In this document: piece after piece, positions 27,081 to 34,982 of the stretch
Position numbering within the stretch: position 1 is the stretch's first letter
Layout: each line of letters begins with the position of its first letter
Translations under genes and position numbers: made by a program
The notes under the pieces: generated by a model
The model's input: only the letters and a program-made list of their open reading frames with translations
Told to the model about the DNA's origin: nothing
Databases searched by the model: none
NCBI GenBank assembly: GCA_963849635.1
Contig: CAWKIA010000024.1
Span: 124,001 to 188,000 of the forward strand
Length of the DNA: 64,000 nucleotides
Direction of reading: 5' to 3'
Source of the DNA: CAVRUD01 sp963849635
GTDB taxonomy: Bacteria > Chloroflexota > Chloroflexia > Thermomicrobiales > UBA6265

Positions 27081-28158
27081 CTAGGCGCTGGCCGTCGCGA
27101 CCGGTTCGGCGTGATCGCACGGGCAGACGTGGATCGTGGCGCCGCCGAACGCGGGGACATGATCGGCGAGGGCCTGGTACACCCGGTCGACGATACCGTG
27201 GGATTCCTCGACGGAGAGACGCCGGTCGACGACGACATGCAGCTCCGCTCGAACCTTGTGACCCAGCCATCGCGCCCGCGCTTCGTGGACGCCCTGGACG
27301 CCGTCGACGTGCATAGGGGCGTGCTCGATCTCGGCCAGGATCTCGGGCTCGATCCCGTCCAGCAGGCGGCGGAAGACCGAGACGCTGGCTCCTTTGAGGA
27401 TAACGATGATCGTCGCGGTGATGGCAAGGCCGATGATGGGATCGAGGATCGGGACGCCGATCAGGACGCCGCCGACCGCACCGAGAACCGCCAGTGATGT
27501 GAAGCCATCGATCTGGGCATGTTTACCATCGGCGATCAAGCGCGGCCGAACCGATTTGCTTGCCGGTGCGGATCTGAAGGATGGCGACCGCCTCGTTGCC
27601 GATGAAGCCGACGAGCGCCGCCAGGGTCACCCAGGGCAGATGGGTGATCTCCTCCGGGTTGAGCAGCTTGTTGATCGATTCCCATCCGGCGACCGCAGCG
27701 GAGACCGCGATCGAGATGAGGATCACGATGCCGGCCAGGTCCTCTGTCCGGCCAAACCCATAGCTGTACTGGCGGGAGCGCACCCGGCGTTGCAGCGCGA
27801 AGGCGAGGAGCAGAGGGATAGAGTTCAGGCCGTCGCCAAGATTGTGGATCGTGTCGGCGAAGAGGGCAGTCGAGCCAGATTGGACCACGATCGCAATCTG
27901 GATGATCGTGGTGATACCGAGGCTGACGAGCGCCCACTTGGTCGCCCAGAAGCCGCGCTCGTTCGACTCCATGGCATCGTCGACCTTGTCGTGGATGTCG
28001 TGGGAGTGGCCAAAGGTGCCGCGGAACCACCCGACGATCCCCGAGCCATGGTCATGGTCGTGACCGTGGTCATGTTCATGCCTGTTGTGATTCCCGCCGT
28101 GCCCGTGCTCGGAGGAGGCATGGCCATGATCATCGTGGTGGTTGTGTCCCTGTTCCAT
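27081..28158 (-). CDS. Cation diffusion facilitator, His-rich N-terminus (one apparent frameshift)
   Basis: A ~358-residue CDF transporter exporting a divalent metal such as Zn, Co or Ni in exchange for protons. The first 35 residues are unusually His-rich (HGHDHDHG and similar). Transmembrane site motifs are HNLGD in the second helix and HAQID in the fifth, the HxxxD pattern of Zn/Co/Ni CDFs. The C-terminal cytoplasmic domain contains HVDGVQGVHEARARWLGHKVRAELHV. The frame changes near 27542 at GCGCTTGATCGCC: removing one T gives ALIADGKHAQID. It is preceded by the CsoR-like gene with a 10-base gap, so both are one operon. Confidence 0.9.
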
Positions 28159-28168
28159 GCAATGCCCC

Positions 28169-28462
28169 CTAGCGGATGAATCGATCGAGCGCCTCTTTGA
28201 GGCGGGACCATTCCTCGTCGGCCAGCCCGTTGACCGCGGCGCCACGCAAGCACGATTCCACGTGGTCCTCGAGGACCAGTTTGCTCGCCCGGTCGATGGC
28301 AGAACGCACGGCGGCCAGCTGAATCAGGATGTCAGGGCAGGAGCGGCCGCTTTCAACCATGCGCTTCACCGAGAGGACATGCCCGGCGGTGCGCGCCAAC
28401 TGATCGGAAACGGCTTTGGTGTGCTGATGTGGGTGTGTCTCGTGCTCGTGCGTCCCTGCCAT
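28169..28462 (-). CDS. CsoR/RcnR/InrS-family metal-sensing repressor
   Basis: A 97-residue all-helical DUF156 repressor. The metal ligands C42 (GRSCPD), H67 and C71 (EDHVESC) have the exact C-x24-H-x3-C spacing of CsoR. The N-terminus adds a His cluster (HEHETHPHQH), a feature of nickel/zinc-type InrS relatives rather than classical copper CsoR. Target genes are most likely its own operon, including the CDF exporter 10 bases downstream. A G/C-tract palindrome directly ahead of the start codon fits the operator type of this family. Which metal it senses is undecided: Cu(I) is suggested by C-H-C, Ni or Zn by the His-rich tail and the CDF partner. Confidence 0.9.
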   Translation of the reverse strand: MAGTHEHETHPHQHTKAVSDQLARTAGHVLSVKRMVESGRSCPDILIQLAAVRSAIDRASKLVLEDHVESCLRGAAVNGLADEEWSRLKEALDRFIR

Positions 28463-28464
28463 GG

Positions 28465-28500
28465 TATCCCCCCTAGGGGGATATAGTAGCACGCTATCTC
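28465..28500 (-). promoter_or_regulatory. G-tract operator and promoter of the csoR-like/CDF operon
   Basis: CCCCCTAGGGGG at 28469-28480 is a perfect 12-base palindrome flanked by TAT on the left and ATATAG on the right, resembling the G-tract operators bound by CsoR/RcnR proteins. It lies 6-18 bases ahead of the start codon. On the minus strand TACTAT precedes it as a possible -10, with TTGCGG 15 bases further up. Confidence 0.6.
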
Positions 28501-28708
28501 ACACCGCAAGTACCGTCGCATTCCTGTGAGCCGTATCGGCCCTCCGGCAGCGGGTAACGAACCAGGATTGACCGGGGTGTTGGGATCGCCCTACCCTCAT
28601 CATCTAGCCAGCCAGTCAGGCTTGGCTACTGTTTGGTTCGCACCGGGTGATGCACCTGCCGGTTCCGGTCGAGGTCGCCCCGTCGGGAACACGGGAAGGA
28701 ACGGCTCG

Positions 28709-29716
28709 ATGCGCTTTCGTTCGTTCGTCTTCAAGGCGGTCAGTCTGGCTGTTCTGGCAGCGTTCGCCGCTGTATTTGTAACGTGGGATGGGACGGCGAC
28801 AACCGCCGCGTATCAGGGCGAGGCTTCACCCGAAGCCTCGCCAGCGCCGGAGCCTCAGCTGCCGGCTACGGTGACCGGCGTCGACGGTCAAACCGTAACT
28901 GTTGAGGATATAGAGCGAATCGTCCCGCTCAGTGGCGATATTGCCGAGATCCTGTGGACACTTGGACTTGGCGACAAGATCGTCGGGGTTGACGTGAGCG
29001 CGGTCTACCCGCCGGAGGTGATGGGACCGCTGCCCAAGATCGGGTTCGAGCGCCAACTCGCCGCGGAAGGCATCCTCTCACTCGAGCCCACGCTCGTGAT
29101 CGGGAAGGAGCAAGCGGGACCGCCGGAGGTTCTCGATCAGATCCGGTCGGCCGGGGTACCGGTGGTGATCGTGGCCGAGCCGCAGACGCTAGAGGCGCCG
29201 ACCAGCAAGATCCGGGATGTGGCCGCGGCGGTTGGTCTGGTCGACGAGGGTGAAGCCCTGGCGACGCGGGTTCAGGCGGAGATCGACGCGGTGCGCGACC
29301 TCGCGGCCCAGGCGGAGAGCAAGCCGCGGGTGCTGTTCATCTACGTCCGCGCCGGCGGCACCCAGCTTATCGGCGGGAGCGGCTCGGTGGCCGACGCCAT
29401 GATCGAGGCGGCCGGCGGGGTGGATGCCGGGGTCGAGGCGGGTATCCAGGGCTTCCAGCCGATGACGGCCGAGGCGGTGGTGGCCGCCCAGCCGGACATC
29501 ATCATCGCCCCGCTTTCGGGGGTCGAGTCGATCGGTGGTGCCGAGGCCCTGAGTGAACTCCCCGGTGTGGCGCAGACTCCTGCCGCTGAATCCGGTCAGA
29601 TCCTCGTCTACGATGATCTGCTCTTCCTGGGGATGACGCCGCGCACGGGTGAGGCGCTGGCTCAGTTGGCGCAGGCGCTCCACCCGGAATTGGGGTTGGC
29701 GACGCCGGAGTCGTGA
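28709..29716 (+). CDS. Heme/iron ABC transporter substrate-binding protein, HmuT-like
   Basis: A 335-residue exported binding protein of the heme/siderophore group. A signal peptide (FVFKAVSLAVLAAFAAVFV) precedes an acidic, Pro-rich linker. The fold begins RIVPLSGDIAEILWTLGLGDKIVGVD and continues LPKIGFERQLAAEGILSLEPTLVIG, IRSAGVPVVIV and LFIYVRAGGTQLIGGSG, a pattern shared by HmuT-type proteins. GGAAGGA precedes ATG 28709. The next gene is the matching ATPase; no FecCD permease lies between or nearby, which is unusual for this operon type. Confidence 0.87.
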   Translation: MRFRSFVFKAVSLAVLAAFAAVFVTWDGTATTAAYQGEASPEASPAPEPQLPATVTGVDGQTVTVEDIERIVPLSGDIAEILWTLGLGDKIVGVDVSAVYPPEVMGPLPKIGFERQLAAEGILSLEPTLVIGKEQAGPPEVLDQIRSAGVPVVIVAEPQTLEAPTSKIRDVAAAVGLVDEGEALATRVQAEIDAVRDLAAQAESKPRVLFIYVRAGGTQLIGGSGSVADAMIEAAGGVDAGVEAGIQGFQPMTAEAVVAAQPDIIIAPLSGVESIGGAEALSELPGVAQTPAAESGQILVYDDLLFLGMTPRTGEALAQLAQALHPELGLATPES

Positions 29717-29740
29717 GAGACGGCCCCCTAAGCCCCCCGG

Positions 29741-29774
29741 CCCCCTTCCCCCCGCTGCGGCTAGGGGAAGGGGG
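29741..29774. repeat. Palindromic repeat CCCCCTTCCCC / GGGGAAGGGGG
   Basis: CCCCCTTCCCC (29741-29751) and its exact complement (29764-29774) enclose CCGCTGCGGCTA. It occupies the junction between the binding-protein and ATPase genes, exactly where a permease gene would be expected. A close relative is at 59816-59853 and a degenerate one near 21907-21931. Confidence 0.75.
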
Positions 29775-29805
29775 AGAATGCACGTCGCGCGGAAGGGCGA
29801 TAGAG

Positions 29806-30664
29806 GTGACGCTCTCCCTCGTTGCCGAAGCAGTCGAGTTGATTGCTGGCAAACGGCGGATTTTGGGTGGGGTGTCGCTCGCCGTGGCTGGCGGAGAGAT
29901 CGTCGCGCTCGTCGGGCCGAACGGCGCGGGGAAGTCGACGCTGCTCCGGGTGTTGGCCGGGGATGCCGCCCCGACGGCAGGGCGTGTACTGATCGATGGA
30001 AGGTCGATCGGGTCCTACCGGCCGCGCGAGCTCGCGCGGCGACGGGCGGTCCTGCCCCAGCAGACCGTGCTGCCATTCGCGTTCACCGTCCGCGAGGTCG
30101 TGGAGATGGGGCGCTTCGCTCGCCGGGGTGAGGACGACCTGGCCGCGATCGGCCGCGCGCTGGTTGCGGCCGAAGCGTCTCACCTCGCGGATCAGGTGTT
30201 TTCGACGCTCTCGCTCGGGGAGCAGGCCCGGGTCTCGCTGGCGCGGGTGCTCGCCCAGGAGGCGCCGATTCTGCTCCTGGACGAGCCAACGGCGGCGCTC
30301 GATCTGCGCCACCAGGGGATAGTCATGGCCCTCGCCCGGCGAATGGCACATGATGGCGGCATGTCGGTCGTTGTGCTGCACGATCTCAATCTGGCGGCCA
30401 CCTGGGCGGACAGGATCGTGCTCATCGCCGATGGGGCGGTGATTGCCGATGGTGCGCCGATTGAGGTCCTTACCGGGGAACTCCTGGTCTCGCGTCTATG
30501 CCTGCCCGGTCGCGGTCGTGCCCCATCCCGTCCACGGCGGCCCGCTGGTCCTGCCCTTTCCTGAAGGCGCCCGGGAATTCGGGCAAGAGCGTCCCGCTGA
30601 CACCGGTGATGACGAGGTGGCGACAATGGCCGCGAATGACGGCCGAGATGATCTGGACGACTAG
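29806..30664 (+). CDS. Heme/iron ABC transporter ATPase, HmuV-like (one apparent frameshift)
   Basis: A ~285-residue ATPase: Walker A GPNGAGKSTLL, the heme-importer hallmark AVLPQQTVLPFAFTVREVVEMGR, signature LSLGEQARVSLAR, Walker B ILLLDEPTAALD and the switch His in VVLHDLNLA. The GTG at 29806 has GGAAGG ahead. Near 30496 the frame breaks at CTCCTGGTCTCGC; removing one G yields ELLSRVYACPVAVVPHP and a normal HmuV C-terminus ending at 30664. It couples with the upstream binding protein, but its permease is missing from the locus and may be encoded elsewhere or deleted. Confidence 0.87.
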
Positions 30665-30676
30665 GCATTGTTATGT

Positions 30677-31210
30677 CTAGTCCGGGCTGGCGCCGGTAAG
30701 CACGAGCCAGAGTTTGCCGTCAATCAGCTCGCGGGCGGCATCGAGGTGGCCAGCGTGCGCCGCGGTCTCGGTCATCCCGTGGAGGACGACCTCACGCACG
30801 GTATCGAGGCGCCAGTCGCCGAAGAGTCCGTCCGGCCACAGGCCCGGCGGAGAATCGAGGGGCGTGGCGACGATCACGGCGTTGGAGCGCTCGATCTCCT
30901 GGCGGTAGGCGTCAAAGACGGCGTCAGGGGAGATGCCAGGGGCGATCCTCCAGGCACCGTCCGGGTCCTCAGCCAACGTGTCTAGAATGGATGGATTCCC
31001 CGCGACCACGCCGCTGTACCAGAACCGCTCGACATCCAGCGTGAGGTGCTGGACGAGCGCCAGGCAACTCCACCCCGAGGGAAGAACGGGCCGCCGCAGA
31101 TCGTCGTCGCTGAGGCCACGCAGGATTCCCAGGACGTGGTTGCGCTGGTCGTCGAAATACTTCAGCAATGTTCGAGTTTCCGCGGTCAACCGCGGGTTCG
31201 CTTGCAACAT
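30677..31210 (-). CDS. DinB-family protein
   Basis: A 177-residue four-helix-bundle protein of the DinB/DUF664 type. Helix 1 reads LTAETRTLLKYFDDQRNHVLGIL; the metal-site His residues appear in ALVQHLTLDVERFW and HGMTETAAHAGHLDAARELIDG. Members bind Zn or Ni and some are thiol transferases; the reaction here is unknown. Start at ATG 31210 has AGG 9 bases ahead; two in-frame ATGs lie 9 and 18 bases upstream. Convergent with the HmuV-like gene. Confidence 0.85.
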   Translation of the reverse strand: MLQANPRLTAETRTLLKYFDDQRNHVLGILRGLSDDDLRRPVLPSGWSCLALVQHLTLDVERFWYSGVVAGNPSILDTLAEDPDGAWRIAPGISPDAVFDAYRQEIERSNAVIVATPLDSPPGLWPDGLFGDWRLDTVREVVLHGMTETAAHAGHLDAARELIDGKLWLVLTGASPD

Positions 31211-31372
31211 CGTCCTCATCCTCACCATTGGACCGGTGTCCCGGCTTGCCATCCGCGCACGACGCACATAGCCAAACGTGCCGGGAGTCATTCCGACCGC
31301 TCTATCTATGATCGTTCGGGCGAACAGATAATCGACACGCCAAAGCTGTGCGTTCCGATAAGGAGAGATGTC

Positions 31373-31777
31373 GTGACTTCCTGGTTCAATCGCGTGTCCA
31401 CACGTGCCGCCGAGCTCTCCGGGCACTACCTGACGTTTCTGGTCGCCGTGGCCGGTATCGTCGCCTGGGCGGCGACTGGTCCGCTCTTTGGCTTTGGTGA
31501 GACGTGGCAGTTAGTGGTCAACACGGCGACGACGATCATCACGTTCTTGATGGTTTTCCTGATCCAACACACGCAGAACCGGGACACCCTGGCGATCCAT
31601 CTCAAACTCGATGAATTGATCCGGGCAACAACCAATGCCGACGACGAATTGATCCACGCCGAGGATGACACCATCGAAGATCTGGCCATCCTCAAAGCTC
31701 GCTATGCCGCCGTGGTCGAAGCCAACCGGAAGCTGAAGGCCCGGCTAAGCAGCACGGAGGGAACTGGCCAGCAATAG
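31373..31777 (+). CDS. Low-affinity iron permease family protein
   Basis: A 134-residue membrane protein of the low-affinity iron permease family (PF04120 type). Two hydrophobic segments, HYLTFLVAVAGIVAWAATGPLF and VNTATTIITFLMVFLIQHTQNRD, are followed by a cytoplasmic tail with LAIHLKLDELIRATTNADDELIHAED, a conserved family segment. Bacterial members are short and iron transport has not been generally proven. GTG 31373 has AGGAG at the right spacing. It sits between the heme-ABC locus and the alkylation-repair block. Confidence 0.88.
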   Translation: MTSWFNRVSTRAAELSGHYLTFLVAVAGIVAWAATGPLFGFGETWQLVVNTATTIITFLMVFLIQHTQNRDTLAIHLKLDELIRATTNADDELIHAEDDTIEDLAILKARYAAVVEANRKLKARLSSTEGTGQQ

Positions 31778-31814
31778 CACCGAGGCGTCCGGATCGCGCT
31801 CGGATGCTACCGCC

Positions 31815-32192
31815 CTACTCGCGGGGTGCCCGCGCCGGTGGCGTCTGGGTGGGAGACAGTTCGGAAAGGCGTCGCTCGATCCGGTCGAGCCGTTCGAGCA
31901 TCTCGTCGTCGGAATCTCGGGATTCGGCGCTGCCTTTGTAGATCAGGATCGCGGTAAACACGGCCATGGCTAGCAGCTGTAGGAACTCGCTCTGCCAGTT
32001 CTCAAAGGTGGCCTGTGCCCAGCCCCACACGTAGCCGTCGGCGCCAAAGACTTCAGCCGGTTGCTGGAGCGCGACCTGCTCCGCCTCGAACTGGCGCCAT
32101 CCGGTCCATGTCTGCATCGCCCACGAGGCAAGGAAGAGGGCCAGCAGGACCCAACCCAACCCGTAGTTCCCAAGCGGCCACTTCTTGCGCAT
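31815..32192 (-). CDS. DUF6766-like membrane protein
   Basis: A 125-residue protein with two membrane helices: LGWVLLALFLASWAMQTWTGW, directly after a basic NYG-containing N-terminus, and EFLQLLAMAVFTAILIYKGS near residue 75, ending in a charged coiled-coil-like tail DEMLERLDRIERRLSEL. This layout matches DUF6766, a family without assigned function. Convergent with the iron permease family gene. Confidence 0.8.
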   Translation of the reverse strand: MRKKWPLGNYGLGWVLLALFLASWAMQTWTGWRQFEAEQVALQQPAEVFGADGYVWGWAQATFENWQSEFLQLLAMAVFTAILIYKGSAESRDSDDEMLERLDRIERRLSELSPTQTPPARAPRE

Positions 32193-32409
32193 CTGCTGTC
32201 TCCCTTGCCGGGCGAGCGAGCGGGTTAGTCGCCCGGACTACCAATGCGGAGAAAGCAATTGCGGTGCCGTCGGGCAACGTCAATGCACCGGTGCGTGTTG
32301 CTCGCATGCGAGGAAATTCGCCGGTGCTTTTTCGTGCGCGTCGGCCTGGGTTGCGTCTGACCCATGTGATCCCATCAGCACCTCGGAGCAAGCACATAGG
32401 GTATCTGCT

Positions 32410-32739
32410 TTATGGTGGGTCGGAGCGCTTCACGGCGTCGATCACGCGGCGGATGTCGCGGGCCGCTTTCCAGACCCGGTATCGCTCAGGGCAGCAGACC
32501 GCGCAGGGCCGGTATCCGGCGGCAATCGCGGTTGCTTCGTTGGCGAAGAAGACCCGCTCGTTGACATAGCCGCCGCGGGCGATCGCGCGCAGGGCGGACG
32601 GGCAGTCAAGCGATCCGTAGATCCGGGTGCCCCGGTGTCCGCCCAGGGTGCCCGGCCGGTCCGACACATAGGAGCTCCGGTCCGGCCCGACCAGGGTGTA
32701 CTGCTGGGGCCGGACCACCGTGGACTGATTCCGCGACAT
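32410..32739 (-). CDS. Stand-alone Ada-type zinc-domain protein lacking the acceptor cysteine
   Basis: A 109-residue protein resembling the N-terminal methylphosphotriester domain of Ada. The core reads GTRIYGSLDCPSAL, then RVFFANEATAIAAGYRPCAVCCPERY. Compared with Ada, the first cysteine (methyl acceptor C38, normally IFCRPSC) is Gly42 here, while C46, C79, C82 and an additional C83 remain. It may bind zinc and DNA but should not accept a phosphotriester methyl by the Ada mechanism. It is the last gene of the Ogt-ECF-Ogt operon, 42 bases after the second methyltransferase. A hairpin in that gap overlaps its GGGGG ribosome binding site. Confidence 0.8.
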   Translation of the reverse strand: MSRNQSTVVRPQQYTLVGPDRSSYVSDRPGTLGGHRGTRIYGSLDCPSALRAIARGGYVNERVFFANEATAIAAGYRPCAVCCPERYRVWKAARDIRRVIDAVKRSDPP

Positions 32740-32781
32740 GGACCCCCGCCGCCTCCGGTGGCGGGTCCACTCGCATTGCGG

Positions 32782-33402
32782 TCACGCTGCCGATTCCAGG
32801 GTGAGGAGGGCGGACTTGGCTTCCAGGCCGCCGGCATAGCCGCCCAGCGAGCCGTCGGCGCGGACGACGCGGTGGCAGGGGACGACGATCGGGAGTGGGT
32901 TCGTCGCGCAGGCGGACGCGGCGGCACGAATGGCCTTCGGGTTACCGGCCAGGCGCGCGAGCTGGGTGTAGCTCATGGTGCGGCCGTAGGCGATGGCAGG
33001 GAGATGCTCCTGCACAGCTAGGCGGAAGCCACTCGATAGGGAGCGGTCCAGGGCGAGATCGAAGGCGGTTCTGGTCCCACTGAAGTATTGGTCGATCTCG
33101 AACGCGGCTTTATCGAGTCGCTCAGGGGAACGCAAGACCCGGGGACTCAATCTGGTCGCCAGGGATTCGAGGACTTGATCGTGGTTTTCGCGCTCGAAGG
33201 CAACCCGGACGAGGCCCGACTCCGTGGCGGCGAGCAAGAGCGTGCCGACGGGGGAATCGATCGTCCGGTAGGCGATATCGAGGAGGCCGGCGCGGGTGGC
33301 GGACGCTTCGAGCAGGCGGTGGAGGCGATGGAGCTCGGCCGGCTGGGAGGGAGAGAGGGAATGCAGGATGGCGATGACGGGATCGGCGGTGGTGGAGATC
33401 AT
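32782..33402 (-). CDS. Methylated-DNA-[protein]-cysteine S-methyltransferase (second copy)
   Basis: A 206-residue O6-alkylguanine-DNA methyltransferase. An N-terminal extension (residues ~1-40) precedes the ribonuclease-H-like domain (IDSPVGTLLLAATESGLVRVAFE) and the active-site domain with MSYTQLARLAGNPKAIRAAASACATNP, the acceptor motif PCHRVV and GGYAGGLEAKSALL. The reaction is suicidal transfer of the alkyl group to the PCHR cysteine. Start ATG 33402 overlaps the stop of the ECF sigma gene (ATGA), showing strict co-translation. It differs from the first copy in its longer N-terminus and in the ASACATNP segment. Confidence 0.93.
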   Translation of the reverse strand: MISTTADPVIAILHSLSPSQPAELHRLHRLLEASATRAGLLDIAYRTIDSPVGTLLLAATESGLVRVAFERENHDQVLESLATRLSPRVLRSPERLDKAAFEIDQYFSGTRTAFDLALDRSLSSGFRLAVQEHLPAIAYGRTMSYTQLARLAGNPKAIRAAASACATNPLPIVVPCHRVVRADGSLGGYAGGLEAKSALLTLESAA

Positions 33403-33890
33403 CGGGAGGTCCCTTTCGATGCTGGTTCGAGAAAAGTGCCGCGCAGGCTTCTGATGCCATCGGAGGCGGCGCGGCGGGCGGCCTCCGCTGTTCCGCCGAT
33501 GAGGCTGGCGATCTCGGCGTAGGGAACGCCGGCCAGGTAGTGGTAGGCGACGGCCTGGCGTTGTTTGAGAGGTAATGCCCCGACGGCGTCCCACAGGTCG
33601 TCTTCGGGTGCGCCGGGGACACCGATGGGGGAAGGCCGTTCGATCAGGTCATCGAGGGGCAGGCGGTCTTCGCGCCGCTTGCGGACGATGTCGATCGCCT
33701 TCCGGTGGGCGATGGTGACCAGCCATGCCTGCACGTTGGCATCTTCGGGGAGATCCGGGAAGGCGCGGAGCGCGGCAAGGAAGGTATCGGACCAGGCGTC
33801 GTCGGCGTCGACCGGGCCGACGACGACCCGGCAAACGCGCAACACGGTCTCACCGTGCTCGGCGACAACACGTTCGAACGGTCGATTCAT
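33399..33890 (-). CDS. ECF-type sigma factor within the alkylation-repair operon
   Basis: A 163-residue sigma factor. Region 2 contains DDAWSDTFLAALRAFPDLPEDANVQAWLVTIAHRKAIDIVRKR; region 4 contains ALPLKQRQAVAYHYLAGVPYAEIASLIGGTAEAARRAASDGIRSLR. It is short, without C-terminal extension, and no anti-sigma gene adjoins it. Its ATG overlaps the stop of one methyltransferase and its TGA overlaps the start of the next, so three proteins are made in coupled fashion. Context implies it switches on alkylation-damage genes; how its activity is controlled is not visible. Confidence 0.9.
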   Translation of the reverse strand: MNRPFERVVAEHGETVLRVCRVVVGPVDADDAWSDTFLAALRAFPDLPEDANVQAWLVTIAHRKAIDIVRKRREDRLPLDDLIERPSPIGVPGAPEDDLWDAVGALPLKQRQAVAYHYLAGVPYAEIASLIGGTAEAARRAASDGIRSLRGTFLEPASKGTSR

Positions 33891-34492
33891 CCAGCGCGCC
33901 CGGCCGGGCGCGCATTGCTCAGCATTGGGATCTGCTGGCTCGGCGTATCACGACCAATCGTAAGATCCCTTAGATTGGCGTGGCCGCTCTTCGGTTGCAG
34001 ATGCCACCCCTCGAGCTCGAGGAGCGCCCGCTTGCGCTCAAGACCGCCAGCGTAGCCCACGAGGGTACCGTCCTTGCCAACAACCCGGTGGCAGGGGACA
34101 ACGATAGAGAGTGGATTCTGCCCGACTGCCTGGCCGATATCGCGGGCCAGCGAGCGGTCTCCGTAGCGCCGGGCCAACTCGCCATAGGTCGCGGTCTCGC
34201 CGAACGGGATCTCCCTGAGGAGCGACCAGACCCGCTCCTGGAAGTCATCGCCGTGGGTGGTGATAGGAACGTCAAACGATGTTCGCTCCCCGGCAAAGTA
34301 GTCGGCCAACTGCCGGGCCACCTCAGAAAGCAGCGTATCGGTTTGGGCTGGCACGCGCTCGCCGAAGCTGCCGGTGTCGGGCCTGGGCCAGTGGCGGGCA
34401 AAGTAGAGGCCGGCAAGGGCGTCGCCGGAGGCGACGAGTGTCAGGTTACCAACCGGTGTGGGGGCGATGGCGTGTCGGGTGTAGGTATTCAT
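33887..34492 (-). CDS. Methylated-DNA-[protein]-cysteine S-methyltransferase (first copy)
   Basis: A 201-residue O6-alkylguanine methyltransferase with a compact N-terminal domain (TPVGNLTLVASGDALAGLYFA), the winged helix IPFGETATYGELARRYGDRSLARDIGQAVGQNP and acceptor motif PCHRVVGKDGTLVGYAGGLERKRALLELEG. A ~30-residue polar tail ends at the sigma-factor start codon (ATGA overlap). GGAGG lies 9 bases before ATG 34492. It is the first gene of the four-gene operon. Confidence 0.93.
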   Translation of the reverse strand: MNTYTRHAIAPTPVGNLTLVASGDALAGLYFARHWPRPDTGSFGERVPAQTDTLLSEVARQLADYFAGERTSFDVPITTHGDDFQERVWSLLREIPFGETATYGELARRYGDRSLARDIGQAVGQNPLSIVVPCHRVVGKDGTLVGYAGGLERKRALLELEGWHLQPKSGHANLRDLTIGRDTPSQQIPMLSNARPAGRAG

Positions 34493-34982
34493 GAGATTGA
34501 ACCTCCGTCTCGATGATAGGCGCCGTGCGCCTTCACCAGGTAGACGGCCGGGTGAGGCGGAACGTGAGGTTGTTCTTGTGGGAAAATATCGATTGAAAGC
34601 AGTGTTCCAGGGACCATTCGGCCCGAAAGGTCACTGTCGCCGCGACCCTACGTCAGACAGAAACCGTAGACACAAGGACGCCCTTAGAGCGAACGGAGGC
34701 AAACGGCCGCCGTCGCCGGGCTCAAAAGGCGTCAAATGGGAGACGATTGCCGAAGACACGCTCTATGCAGTCCTCCACGGTGACAATGCGATGTGGCGCG
34801 GGGACGGCGTCGGGGTAGGTGATGGAGAGCGGGTTCACGATCGTAGCAAGCGGAATACACTATTACCGCTACGTGCCATTAACGAATTGCTTCGGTCCTT
34901 GGAAACCTCAGGGTATAGTGCCTGCCATGCGCAAGAATGGCGTCGGTCCTGTTGAGGTTGCGATACGGAATCTGGAGGGTGC
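34493..34982 (+). promoter_or_regulatory. Intergenic region with -10-like element for the triple-HTH gene
   Basis: No convincing gene is present; the open frame across 34491-34955 has no family features. TATAGT at 34914-34919 is a good -10 candidate for the rightward gene starting at 34983, with only a weak -35 (CTTCGG, 18 bases upstream). The leftward alkylation operon must also start here; no clear promoter for it was recognised. Confidence 0.35.

Noticed and set aside
32410..34492. Reading the block as a single split ada gene
   Set aside because: The two methyltransferases and the zinc-domain protein each have their own starts, and an intact sigma factor separates the methyltransferases; no AraC-type HTH is present.
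34491..34955. A 154-codon plus-strand open frame between the alkylation operon and the triple-HTH gene
   Set aside because: Composition is Arg/Gly-rich without domains, and it starts inside the leader of the divergent gene; it looks like random high-GC reading.
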